Part shown: positions 46,732-57,075 of the stretch, one piece after another
Layout: the number at the start of each line of letters is the position of its first letter
Numbering within the stretch: position 1 is the stretch's first letter
DNA from: Scleroderma bovista
Taxonomy: Eukaryota; Basidiomycota; Agaricomycetes; Boletales; Sclerodermataceae
Assembly: GCA_037178675.1 (NCBI GenBank)
Contig: JAYMGJ010000426.1
Span: forward strand, 62,001 to 126,000
DNA: 64,000 nt
Reading direction: 5' to 3'
Notes under the pieces: model-generated
The model's input: the letters and a program-made list of their open reading frames with translations, nothing else
What the model was told of the DNA's origin: nothing
Database searches by the model: none
Translations under genes and position numbers: made by a program

Positions 46732-49700
46732 TCACATGTCGTCATAGTGTGGCTTGGGAGAGCTTATTGACAATTTGCCCTGCAGCTTCCGCTGTCTCAG
46801 ATTTTTCACTTCGGTGTTTATCAGATCGCGCAGGCGTTCCAAATCGAGGCTTCGCTCTGCCCGCGATCCCATGAGTACATTTCGCCAGATGCCAGCAGCG
46901 GCTACGGAGTTATCGATGTTGAGTTGCATTGGGCGATGGAGCCGAACCATCTTTTGCATCAGGTGATCCGGATTCGCGTATATGGCACCGGGCCATGCAA
47001 GTCGAATCGCGAACCACCAGCCCAGGGGCTACAAAAGGTGGTGTAAGCATGTAGTATTCGTTAGAATGTAGCACATACTCGTCCATCAGGGAGCGTCCGC
47101 TCAGGGTACGAATCGTAAGTTGTCAGCGCGCCATCAGGAAGTGAGAACCTAGATAAGAAATCAGTACCGATGGCATCGTCGTCATAAGATACCGCATACC
47201 TGTGCACGACCCAATGATTTACGTCTGACCGGTGCTTGGCCAGAACGACAATCAAGCGGGGTGCGCTCTCGAACCCAAACGGAGTCCAAAGGTCTCTCAA
47301 CATTGCAGATGCATCTCCGTGACGTCCATTGAAAACAGCTGTGCTGATAGCATCGGCCATGTTAGGAGGAACAAACAACCGGTCTACTTTGCCTCCGGGC
47401 AAATCGGTCATGCGGCTCCTGACGTAGCGCTTGTATGTTTGCGTAGACCATATGCTCAGGGCAACCTCATCAACTTGGTGTCCGCGAGTCGTACTGCCGT
47501 GCGCTGCATCGAGTTCACTCATGGGCCAAATGATTGCCCAACTAAGGAGTCGTTGGTGAATACGTTGCCAGGGTGGCGGCGCAAGATCGTGGAAACCATC
47601 CCCTGAAGGATTCCAGACTTGGGAGTTACCTCCTCGGCTGCTTTCATGCGGCAGAGGGGGTAAAGGAGGGGAGCTTGGCCGGCGGTCAGTGTAGTTTCCT
47701 CCGTCTGGGATTTCAGGGAGTCCTGATTCGGTGAATGCACCATGTCCCTCTTCGTACTCGTCTTGGTCGTCTCTCGCAACCTCCCATGTCTTATGAGTAA
47801 CTCCCGATTGGCTACCACCAGGTTTGACCCTTAATTTGTACAACTCTTCCTCCAAAAACTGCTGACCAGGCGAGTCGTCGCGGTCACCAGTCAAGAACTC
47901 ACTTACACCCCGCGTCTGGGTGTGGGTGAGGGTAGTGGCCGCGAAACGTTGGGTGACCTCCTCGGTATCGCCATACTCATCGTCTGAACTTGGTAATCAG
48001 AACACATGATACCACTATTAATTGCGGGGTACTGACCTATGTCCTCTGTGCCATTGCGATACATCGACTCTGCCATAGTACCGGTGACTTGAGTGTTGAT
48101 GTTCACAGTTTGTGTACGCGGGGTCTGGCCATATGGATCGGGGCCCTCTGTATATTCGGTGCCCTCGCCCCTCAGCTGCTGGCGGGAATCCGAGGATTCT
48201 GCATATGACTGCACACTGCGTGCAGGCATTGATGCACTGATCGATTGCGGGCTCAAGACATCTAAGCGTTCCTGCACGCGATTCATGCCACTGATGAGTT
48301 CCTTAGCCCATTGAGGGGGTTCTTGCTGCGAGAAGGCGGTGAGTCCATCAACGACATCAAGTAGCAGGTCAACATGCTTACCGAATGCGGAGGTTCAAAG
48401 TCTGTATCGAGATGAACAGTTGGGTCATGATCGTGGAATGACTTGCGATATTGTTTGATCGACTGCGTGATGTCAACATTGTTTCGGGTCCTTCATGCTT
48501 AGATTGCCATACCTCGGCATCATATTTCATGCCCAGTTTCTTGACTCTTTGTCTGACCGCCTTACGGAGAGCCTTCTTTACTACTTCGTGGGTAGTAGTA
48601 TCATCCATCTGGTGAAGGAGAATGCAAAGATCCATGTCATGGAAATGCGAGTTGACGATTTCTGTCTCGAGAATGCTTGGAGCATATGATGTCCGGTTAC
48701 CTGCACCACCAGCTGCAAGAGTCTGAGCGACTAACTTCTCCTCCTCTGCGTCGAGGGAAAATGTAGGCGAGTGTGGACGCGAAGGGGTGGGAGTCGCATC
48801 GCCCTCTTCTTCGACATGTGAGCGCGGAGGGGGAAAAGGCTGTGGGTGCGAATGATGGGTATATCGGGACTGGTGTGTCTTCTGTGATTGATGAGAGACA
48901 TGTGAGAGTTTGCTCCCTCCGCCGTTGACTTGTGATGCCACCTGAGAAATTGCTTGAACCTGGGCAGCACCAGCGAATAGGTCCTCCTGAGTTGCAGCGC
49001 AACGATAAGGCGAGAACGGACGGGTTTGATGTGAGGGTGACATGGGTGAACCTGCTGCACTCACTGGGCCACGTCTCGAAGCTGTGCCCTCCGCTTCAGG
49101 AACTGCACTGGCTACAGACTGCGCGCGCTCTCGTTCCTTTTCCCTTTCTGCTGCCCAACGTTCCGCCTTGAATGGTGCCTGACTGGGTGAGTCAGAGGGA
49201 GAGATGCTGGGCGCACGACGGTGTGAGCGAGGTGAGGTAGGGAGTTGTGATGTGCGTCCAGAGGGACTGAGGAAAGTACTGGGAGGGAGTGGTGGGTATT
49301 CAGTACCTATACGAGACTTAGATCCAGTGCGGGAACGACAGGTGGGCGACAGTGGCTGGTCTTCTGGTGCGGGACCACGTGTGGAGGGGGCTTTACTGTG
49401 CGTCTTGTGTTGCTATTTTCCTGTTAGTACGGAAGGGCAGGTGGAGCAGGTACATGAAAGACGCACGGCACGGGCGGTGACGGTGTTGCGGGACTCACTT
49501 TCGATAGCAGAGACAACGGACTTTTGATGTTTAGAAGGAGTTCCACTGAGCTGTGATTGTGCACGACGAGAATGAGATTTGGATGCGGATGATGATGAAG
49601 GGGGTTCCACGTTAATGGCAATGGGAATAGATGCTGGAGATGCAACCGAATTGGGAAGGGGTACTCTGGCGCCAGTTAGTGGTGTCTGCTAGGGGGTTGG

Positions 49701-50284
49701 GAGTGAGAAACAAGCAGGGAAGTGAAAATAAGGAACGCACCTCCCACTGTTTACCCCAGGGAGGTTCGCCATTGTGGCTTGCATTATCTGGCAAAGGACC
49801 AAAGTTTCCAAAGGAGGGGCCAGAATCGAAGGACTCGTATCGAGGTCCAGGAGGATCCTGTGGTCCAGGTTCGCGCTACAGGGAGGATTTTAAACACCGG
49901 GAGCGGGGAAGGGAGGTGGATTACCATTTCTGAGCGATGATCAACGGAAAGCTCGGTCTTTCGACCATCCTGGATGTTGGAATGGATGTCATCGATTTCG
50001 TCATCGATTCCAAGGACTCGACGCTTTTCAAATGGAGAAGTAAGTGGGGGGAGAGGAGAGGAGACCGGAGATCCGTAGTTCTGTGACTCTCGGAGGCCCT
50101 CAAGATAGAGGAGGACTGTGCAAGTGTGAGGACAATAAGAGTGGTAGAATGAGACGACAGACCCTTCTCGTTCGGTGCTGTGCGAGTAAGTGAGTGACGA
50201 ACAGACACAAAGGTGGATGCAATACTGACCAGGAGTGCTTGAACGGAGCAGGATGGGTCGCAATGACTCAGAGGTAGCGGACAT
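46732..50284 (-). CDS. Large conserved protein with Ulp1-like, probably inactive, C-terminal domain
   Basis: About ten exons from MSATSESLRPILLRSSTPG (ATG 50284) to HYDDM at 46732. The N-terminal two thirds are Ser/Pro-rich, with a helical segment (TTTHEVVKKALRKAVRQRVK). The C-terminal 250 residues are globular: WSTQTYKRYVRSRMTDLPGG, KVDRLFVPPNMADAISTAVF, RLIVVLAKHRSDVNHWVVHR, FSLPDGALTTYDSYPERTLP, LGWWFAIRLAWPGAI and LHRPMQLNIDNSVAAAGIWR. The order HW ... YDS ... PxQxNxxD matches the His, Asp and oxyanion-Gln region of C48/Ulp1 peptidases, but DNSVAAAG replaces the DCG of active enzymes. I infer a pseudo-peptidase fold. The protein family itself I only recognise as agaricomycete-conserved. 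Confidence 0.7.
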
Positions 50285-50451
50285 GTTTCAAGTTGACGAG
50301 AAAATGGAAATAGAGAAATATTTTTATTTATTTATTATATTCAATTCAACATATTGCAAACAATTGCAAATACAAACACAAATAAAAAAACAGAGACGTG
50401 GCCTTTGTTTGGTCCATGTTTGTTGACCCCACCTCTCTCTCTCTCCCCGCC

Positions 50452-51678
50452 ATGTCTGAACCTCCCCGCAAACGCCCCCGCTCTGCCATGTCCCCAGAGG
50501 AGCGCAAAGAGGCCCGTGCACACAGAAACCGCATCGCAGCACAGAACTCCCGTGATAGACGGAAAGCCCACTTTACTCACCTCGAACGTAGAGTGGCAGA
50601 GCTAGAGGAGGAGAACAGACGTCTCCGCGCAGGTCTCCCTGTTGGCCCATCTTCTTCCTGCTCTGCTATCTCAGAACCTGATGTCGTCAGTATTGAGCAT
50701 GACCGTGAGGAGAAACGAAAGCAGGCTGAGGAACAGCGTGAACGAGAAAACGAGCAACTAAGAGAGCGCATACGATCTCTGGAGATTGGATATCAAACTG
50801 TCCTACGGGCTCTCGCAGACCAGGGGAAATCTCTCCCTTCTATGCATACGTCTACATCACCCTCGTCATCTCCTCTACCACTTACGCCATCATCACCGTC
50901 TTCGTCAAGACTCTCTCCCACTCCAGCAGAGGATTCATCACCCTCCGCAGCATCTCCCCGACATTCAGTCTCCATGTCTCCACATCTCACTTTTCCACTT
51001 TCGCCTGCACCAACACATTCTACTCTTGCAGACAGTCCACTCACTCTGGCACCTGATTCGCTGGACTTGCCCTTTACACCTGCATTTTCGTCACTATCAT
51101 CAAACTCACCACTACTGGACTCCCCAAAGCACTCTTTTGATCTTACGCTGTCTAGCGACGCCCCCACTCGCCACCTAGCACGGGTGGCGACCACTCCCGG
51201 TTCTCCGGCTGTGGCCCTGCAGCGGGTGGGAAGCGCACGCGCACAGATGAGATCACAAAGACCAGCCAAAGGTACACCAGTAGTGCGATCGAGGTTAGCA
51301 TTTTACCTTGCCCTGAGCGTATTTTTTCTCACCCACATTCCACAGTCGGATTCTGACACGGCCTCGGACGACATCATCGCGTGTCTGCTCTCGGAGATTA
51401 TCGCGTCTCCCGCCTGTGGCGTTGGCGCTCTTTCGAGTGATAGCGCTGCGACAGAAGAGACTCTCTCCGCGGAGACGCTGAGTCCGAGCGAGCACCTCTC
51501 TCTTGAGGATGGGTTTGGATTTGGCAAAAGTGTGGTGGATAATGTTGACTGGATGGAACCGGTCCAAGAGATGGACAGATTGCTCAAGTTGATACCAGAT
51601 ATGCAAGATGGGCTGAGCTGTGACGTCGACATGGACTTTTCGAACATGGTCGCTTGGGACGGGGTCAGCGTTTCGTGA
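50452..51678 (+). CDS. HAC1: HAC1/XBP1-like bZIP unfolded-protein-response factor
   Basis: Starts MSEPPRKRPRSAMSPEERKE (ATG 50452, although an in-frame ATG at 50416 exists). Basic region NRIAAQNSRDRRKAHFTHLE, followed by a leucine zipper (RRVAELEEENRRLRAGL). A Ser/Pro-rich middle and an acidic C-terminus (SDSDTASDDIIACLLSEI ... DVDMDFSNMVAWDGVSVS) follow. The genomic frame is open throughout, but a standard intron (GTTAGC...CCACAG, 51294-51345, 52 nt) would break it; removal of an additional 11 nt between two CNGCNG motifs (51206-51223) restores the acidic tail. HAC1/XBP1 mRNAs are spliced by Ire1 at such motifs. Head-to-head with the preceding gene, 167 bp apart. Confidence 0.82.
   Translation: MSEPPRKRPRSAMSPEERKEARAHRNRIAAQNSRDRRKAHFTHLERRVAELEEENRRLRAGLPVGPSSSCSAISEPDVVSIEHDREEKRKQAEEQRERENEQLRERIRSLEIGYQTVLRALADQGKSLPSMHTSTSPSSSPLPLTPSSPSSSRLSPTPAEDSSPSAASPRHSVSMSPHLTFPLSPAPTHSTLADSPLTLAPDSLDLPFTPAFSSLSSNSPLLDSPKHSFDLTLSSDAPTRHLARVATTPGSPAVALQRVGSARAQMRSQRPAKGTPVVRSRLAFYLALSVFFLTHIPQSDSDTASDDIIACLLSEIIASPACGVGALSSDSAATEETLSAETLSPSEHLSLEDGFGFGKSVVDNVDWMEPVQEMDRLLKLIPDMQDGLSCDVDMDFSNMVAWDGVSVS
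51206..51223 (+). promoter_or_regulatory. Candidate Ire1 non-conventional splice-site pair in HAC1-like mRNA
   Basis: CGGCTGT (51206-51212) and CTGCAGC (51217-51223) both fit the CNG|CNGN cleavage consensus; CTGCAGC is also the 3' site in mammalian XBP1. Cutting both after the third base removes 51209-51219 (11 nt). They lie inside a possible CCACTC/GGGTGG stem. The 11-nt size is shorter than any known example to my knowledge, so this is a hypothesis. Confidence 0.4.
51294..51345 (+). other. Likely conventional intron in HAC1-like gene
   Basis: Donor GTTAGC, acceptor CATTCCACAG, 52 nt, typical size for this genome. If retained it encodes a hydrophobic stretch (LAFYLALSVFFLTHIP) that fits badly between Ser/Pro-rich and acidic sequence. 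Confidence 0.55.
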
Positions 51679-52259
51679 CGCATGTGTCCTTTTCGACGTT
51701 CCCTCCTCAAAACGCACTAATCGCGCATTTCATGCAACGCCTTGTCCTTTACAGTGGTCTGTTCATTGGATATGTTTCGTCTCGTTTATATCTATATCGC
51801 CTCGCTTTCGCCATTCTGGCTCGCTATTTATCGACTCACTCGCATTTCCTCTTTTTTCTTTTCGCCTTTCAGGATTCTTTGCATCTCTGCTTTCCTACGT
51901 ATCATGACTCGCTACACCCAATCCCCTCCCCCCATCGCACACCACACCTGGTGCTTCCGGTTCTGATGCTGTCTCCTACCATTTCTACCGTTCGTTTCTC
52001 CCCATATGGGTTGATGAAATGGACGGGCGGAGTGTGTGGTGAGCGCTTGGGCTGGTGCATTTGGTTGGTTCCCTCTTTCCCTCTTACTCTTGGTGTAAGC
52101 TCGGTATCTAGGTCTGCGAATGCGATAGTCTGATTGATTTGAAAACATTTCAAGTTTGCACTACGCAGAACAAAGAATTCCAATGCAGACAGCTCACCAA
52201 GCTGCCTAACATCATTCGAGTAGAAACATGGGTACAAAGCATCCAGGACTTTTATTTTA
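51679..52259. other. Intergenic, pyrimidine-rich 3' region
   Basis: Between convergent HAC1 and CHZ1 genes. Open frames here (51620-51907, 51654-52133) read as hydrophobic low-complexity translation of T/C-rich sequence and are not convincing. Confidence 0.5.
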
Positions 52260-52700
52260 CTAGTCCATCTTACAGTCCTCGTCGTCGTCACTGTCCTCCT
52301 TCCCGATGAGACCCGCCTTTTCAAGGGCTTCTTTAGAGGTATAGTCGACTCTTACCCCTCGCGTGCGCCGACCTGTAATTGCCCTTGGATCAATCTCATC
52401 CAAGTTGTCCTGGTTAAGCGTGGCGATCAGTACAGAAAATGAGAACAGGTTTTTGCGTACCTCCTCCTCCTCATCATCCTCCTCTTCGTCCTCCACTTCA
52501 TCCCCGTCGGACTCGACATCTTCTACATCTTCCCACTTACTTGGCACCTCTTCGTGGGTGGCAGACCCTTTCCCCTTGCCTTTGATTGGGGAACCGGCCT
52601 TGCTGGCTGGTTTTTTATCCGTAGAACTGTTCAATGACCAGTCGAATCATGTCCCAATGCCCACGACAAACGAGGCCACTCACCGAGAGGGAGAGGACAT
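52260..52700 (-). CDS. CHZ1: Histone H2A.Z-H2B chaperone CHZ1
   Basis: Small acidic nuclear chaperone. Exon 1 is only MSSPSR (ATG 52700, donor CG|GTGAGT); exon 2 continues STDKKPASKAGSPIKGKGKG, then an acidic run (VESDGDEVEDEEEDDEEEE). After an intron comes the CHZ motif DNLDEIDPRAITGRRTRGVR followed by VDYTSKEALEKAGL, and the acidic end DSDDDEDCKMD with TAG at 52260-52262. The GRRTRG-DY core is diagnostic of Chz1. About 115 residues, a normal length for the family. Confidence 0.85.
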
Positions 52701-52928
52701 GTATGTTTTGTGTTGACCTGGGTTTCACACGCGGGTGGGACAATTGAAGCTTATCTGATACTGATGACCGTAGTCGGTAGTCAAGCTCGTCCGTTTCCAC
52801 CTTGTCCTCGTCCTAGCAGTCCTGTTCCCCTTCCCCCTCCCCACTCTTCGGCGTGTCCTCTTGGACGGCTGCAACAATCCCGTTTCACAGCTCTTCTATC
52901 CTGAACGGCCCGGTCTCCACTCTACGTC

Positions 52929-55134
52929 ATGCTACAACCGGCGTCTGTTTCGCTACTCGACTCCGATCGCATCGTCCCTCCACCAGTACAAAGACTTTCC
53001 CTCCCTACGGTGGCTAAATCCATCTCTGCCTCTGAGTCTATCATCCCATCCCTGTCCTCTTCCCAGGCGTCTTGGGGTACCTTTACTGGTGCATGCAAGG
53101 CGCTTGTTTCCTCTCACCCTGGTCCCTCCACAGCAAGCTCATCAAAGCCATCCAACATCTTCCCTTATCTTCCACGTTTAGAGATTGGCGACGCAATGAC
53201 CGCACGCAATAGAAAGGCCCCTTTACTCCTACTCAGCCTCTCCTCCCCTTCCTTCCTCGACGCTATCGCTTCCGACGCCAATACAGAAAAACCACTCTAT
53301 TCCGTCGAGACAGTTGGATCATCCACGACCATATGGCGCTCTGATCCTTGGGATGGCTCCGCAAAGATCGCTGACATTCGCTGGCCGAAGGACCTCCCCC
53401 TCAAAGGAAAACACAAAGCCAGCACTCATGGTGCCCGCGTTCAGATGAATGGCGCTACTTGGAAGGATACCACCAGTTTTCTCAAATATGGCTCCCTCGG
53501 AAGGTCCGTGGTCTCCCTCTCATTTACCATTCGTCCTGACCCCCATCAGCTCTCGGAAATTCTACATCCCTCACCATCCCCATGGGCTTAAGTGGAAGCG
53601 CGCCGGAAACACTTATCAGGTACGTGTCCTGTCAACCAGCGACCAATGGAGGCTCGAGTATCTCACTCCTTTCCCTCAGTGCTGGACCCCCATTTCCAAG
53701 AGTCCCGTAGCAGCCCTAGAGTCCTTTGGCGACGACATGGCACCCAAGCTCAAGGTATTCGAGAACCTCGGAAGCACCGACTCATCGGTTCCACAGCTAG
53801 ACCACGAGGGTATATCCCTCTCTTTTTTGGACCATCTTTTCGTCACAGCTCTTCTCCTCGTCACGGAACCAGAAGATTGGATGACTGTCGCCCGCCATCC
53901 CACATCCTTTGAGAATGCCTCCACAGATGCCATCCTACCCCCTAAATCTGCAACTCTTAGAACACCAGCCTCTACCCGGCAATGGCGCAAAATCATGTAT
54001 GGCGAACCGCTTTATCCGACCCTCAAGACTCCCGCTGTGGACAAGAGTACCGCCGATCTCAGTGAAAGTCTTAACCAGTCGACCTCAGTACGCCAATGGC
54101 GCAAGATTGTCTACGGCGAACCGCTTTATCCTTCGCTCCGCCCTCGCAGCGCTGACAGCCTTGATCTGCCTCGGCGCCCACGTACCGCGTGGGACAATGC
54201 CAGTATCTCATCCGATTCAGCATACCCAGCAACGCCATCTTCGGCTCCATCAACAGGTTTTTATGACACATCGTCGTTCGATGAGTCAGACCCTCCTGTC
54301 CATGATGTCCCACCTATCAATACCGATCGCCAATATATCGCTTCGCCGCAGTCGTTATCACCTACAGCAATATCGCCTATCCCCTCTTTGGACTTCGTCC
54401 CCTTCTCGTCCCCAACGTCGTCATCTCCGCGGGCAACCACTAGACGCGAATTACCACACCCACCCTCAGCGTATCACCCGCCACCTTCGATGCAGCCGTG
54501 GCTCCATCGGTCAAGGTCGTCGCCGCGGCTTTCGCCAGGGTCCTCTACGACAGAACGGAGACAATGGGGAAGTGAAGATAGAGGCTCGTCTGGTACGGCG
54601 GCCCTCCTGGATGACGGAGACCCAGTTCTGGGGCGGTACGTTAGTGCGTCGCCCTCGGCGAGCCTGAAGAGACGACAATTGCCCACTATTCCCCCTCCCC
54701 AGCATCCGCCTCAGACACCCCCACTTGTAGTGAGGCGAGTATCACAGCGGATGTTACCGCCGACGCCAGGCTCTACTCCGCAGTCATTACCGCTTGGGGG
54801 AGGACACCGCCAAGTGCAATCGTATTCGCAGACGGCGCCCACATTGCCGCATTCGCGGGTGCCGCGGCCTCGCACGGCAACGGACCAGCCGAGTGGCGAG
54901 CGAGGGGAGCGGGGCAGGGTCCCGCGACATGAAAAAGACCCTCGCGAGCTAATCGACTTGATGCGGAATATCAGCCGTTTGCATCATCGACAGGTTCTCG
55001 AGAACGAGGAAGACGGACAAACCGGTACAGACGAAACGCTCTACGAAGCTCCACCTCCTGCATACAATGCGATTGATTTTTCGACTCCACCGCAGGCCCG
55101 GTCACCCCCAGAAGCGAATGACTGTCTGCAGTGA
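52929..55134 (+). CDS. Basidiomycete DUF6593-like protein with tandem RQWRKI repeats and a PY motif
   Basis: Three exons from MLQPASVSLLDSDRIVPPP. An N-terminal beta-rich domain (TTIWRSDPWDGSAKIADIRW, then across an intron SRKFYIPHHPHGLKWKRAG and YQCWTPISKSPVAALESF) resembles the DUF6593 domain expanded in basidiomycetes. Residue blocks RQWRKIMYGEPLYPTL and RQWRKIVYGEPLYPSL form a tandem repeat about 37 residues apart (54000-54150). The rest is Ser/Pro-rich disorder, with DPRELIDLMRNISRLHHRQV and a C-terminal APPPAYNAI containing PPxY, a docking site for Nedd4/Rsp5-type WW domains. Introns: GTCCGT..ATCAG after the first exon and GTACGT..CCTCAG within YQ/CW. Function unknown; a ubiquitin-ligase adaptor is a possible reading. 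Confidence 0.7.
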
Positions 55135-55550
55135 CGTAGCTTGTTTATTTCCTCTTGTTTCTAACTGTGCGACTGGACAGTCATTTGTTTAATTTTGCAA
55201 GCTAGGCAGGGGACAACGTCCCGATCCACATTGTTGTTTGTTCATCATTCTGTTCTTCTCTCTTGACATCCACAATCGATATACAACGCACTTTTTTTAA
55301 TGTTTTGACACCAGTAATAACCTTTCCCTCTCATTCGATTCCCATCACATTCCTTTCGTTACTCTCTCGTAATTTCTTGTTGTTTCACTTGGGAAATTGG
55401 TAGCATCAAAGATATATGTGCTCGAATATATAGATGTTTGTATTAAAAGGGTATTGCAGCTGCCGAACTGCAAGCGCGCATGTGGTCGTCGGTGTGACTT
55501 TGTCTCCGTTCGGTGGAAACTTGTCCCCGAGGGAGTCAGGTTCGCAGAGC
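55135..55550. other. Intergenic between tandem genes
   Basis: 3' region of the DUF6593-like gene and promoter of gluconokinase; no coding content recognised. Confidence 0.5.
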
Positions 55551-56195
55551 ATGGACAAACCAATCTTCATCGTCGTAATGGTGAGCCCTTCTGCTCGATT
55601 AGTATCCCACAGACGTGCACAGGTTTTGGCACAGGGTGTATCAGGGACAGGCAAATCCACCCTCGGTGCAGCTCTCGCCGAGGCGCTGTGCCTTCCCTTT
55701 GTCGACGGCGATGACCTCCATCCTCCACCTAACATCGCCAAGATGTCTCGCGGGATACCACTCACAGACGATGATCGCCATCCGTGGCTCGACAGTATCC
55801 GCAAGACCGCCGTCGCACGCATTCATGCGGCAATAGAGAGCGGGCCCCTGCCTGATCAAGGGCACAGAACAGGCCTCATCGTTGCTTGTTCAGCGCTCAA
55901 GAAAGCGTATCGCGAAATCTTGCGTGGACGAGACCCGTGCTCGAGTGGGTCAGTCGACCCGGCTGAATTGGCAGTGTCGACGTACTTTGTGTTTCTCAAG
56001 GGGAATAAAGACACCCTCATGGAACGCATGCAGCAACGTACGGGTCATTTCATGAAGGCTCAGATGCTCGAGAGCCAGCTGGCCACCTTGGAGTGTCCGG
56101 ATGGTGAGCCAGGAATTGTCACCGTGCCAATGGAGTGGTCCACAGAGGAACAGGTGCAGTATATCACGAGGAATTTGGACGTAGATGTTGTGTAA
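55551..56195 (+). CDS. Gluconokinase
   Basis: Phosphorylates gluconate to 6-phosphogluconate, feeding the pentose phosphate pathway. Exon 1 MDKPIFIVVM (ATG 55551) is joined over an intron (GTGAGC...GGCACAG) to GVSGTGKSTLGAALAEALCL, the P-loop. The family signatures DGDDLHPPPNIAKMSRGIPL, TDDDRHPWLDSI, ACSALKKAYREILRG and FLKGNKDTLMERMQQRTGHF follow, then MLESQLATLE. Ends NLDVDVV at 56195. About 198 residues, a typical size. Complete and apparently active. Confidence 0.93.
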   Translation: MDKPIFIVVMVSPSARLVSHRRAQVLAQGVSGTGKSTLGAALAEALCLPFVDGDDLHPPPNIAKMSRGIPLTDDDRHPWLDSIRKTAVARIHAAIESGPLPDQGHRTGLIVACSALKKAYREILRGRDPCSSGSVDPAELAVSTYFVFLKGNKDTLMERMQQRTGHFMKAQMLESQLATLECPDGEPGIVTVPMEWSTEEQVQYITRNLDVDVV

Positions 56196-56265
56196 ACGCT
56201 GAATTACTGTAATATAACTACATATGTACCACCCTTCTCATACCACAACTACTTGACTTCGAACC

Positions 56266-56916
56266 ATGGACCACGGCGGACACGATGGCCAGGAAATGCC
56301 CATGTGCGCAATGCACATGCTTTGGAACACCCAAGTCATCGACACCTGCGTCATCTTCAAATCCTGGCATATCCACACATATTTCCAGTTTGTCCTCTCC
56401 CTCCTCGCCATCGTCCTTCTCGGTGTCTTCTACGAGTACATTCGTGTCTTCCAACGCCGCGTCGATGATTACATCATGACAAAGTATGGCAAGGGAAAGA
56501 GGCCCACAAGCCCCCCCGGCGGCAGCGGCAGGAGCACGCCCGAGAGAGGCGCCCGTGCTGACGAGGCCGTCAGCCTGCTTAACGGCAGGAGAGTGAGAAG
56601 CCTCGGGTAGATTCATATCGTCTGGGTGATTGTTCCATCGCTGATACATAGTCCTTGCAGGGTTTCTGTGCCCACACATTTCCGGGCATTGCGAGCTGCC
56701 TTATACGCTGCTGGGGTCTTCCTCTCGTTTTTCCTCATGCTGGTCTTCATGACATACAATGTGCGTGTGCCTTTCATCCTGCCGAGTGTCGCTAGCTTAC
56801 TTTTATAGGCATACCTTATCTTTGCGGTGGTGGCTGGTGCTGCAATCGGCCATTATGTCTTCGGTGGGTACCTCGAGGTGAATAACACAGAGAAGAAGGG
56901 TATGGCGTGCCACTAG
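56266..56916 (+). CDS. CTR2: CTR2-type copper transporter
   Basis: Trimeric Cu(I) channel of the Ctr family. A short Met/His N-terminus (MDHGGHDGQEMPMCAMHMLW) is followed by the first TM (YFQFVLSLLAIVLLGVFYEY), a cytosolic loop with a Gly/Ser/Arg-rich insert, TM2 (YAAGVFLSFFLMLVFMTYN, containing the M-x3-M selectivity motif in MLVFM) and TM3 (AYLIFAVVAGAAIGHYVFGG, containing G-x3-G packing). Ends NNTEKKGMACH with TAG at 56914-56916; the terminal Cys-His could bind copper. Few N-terminal Met motifs favour a low-affinity vacuolar CTR2 over CTR1. Two introns, after RSLG and after TYN. Confidence 0.88.
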
Positions 56917-57075
56917 CTAGGAGTTTGCATACAATTGTCATGCCTTTCGTTGGTCATAACGACCATGTTTATATGCAATAAGCACACCACACAATGTAAA
57001 TAGCTTATCTTTACTGTGCATGTTTTCCCAGTGATGAGAAGCCACGATACAACCATTAGCTACAGAGATCATCAT

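Noticed and set aside
48495..49171. Plus-strand frames opposite the 46732-50284 gene
   Set aside because: Shadows of the minus-strand exons; the minus-strand reading has consistent splice sites and composition.
51217..51480. Alternative Ire1 intron from CTGCAGC (51217) to CCGCGGA (about 51472)
   Set aside because: It would remove much of the acidic domain and span the conventional intron; the short pair is simpler, though still unproven.
51654..52133. 159-codon plus-strand frame after HAC1
   Set aside because: Translation of pyrimidine-rich 3' sequence with a hydrophobic low-complexity product and no splice support.
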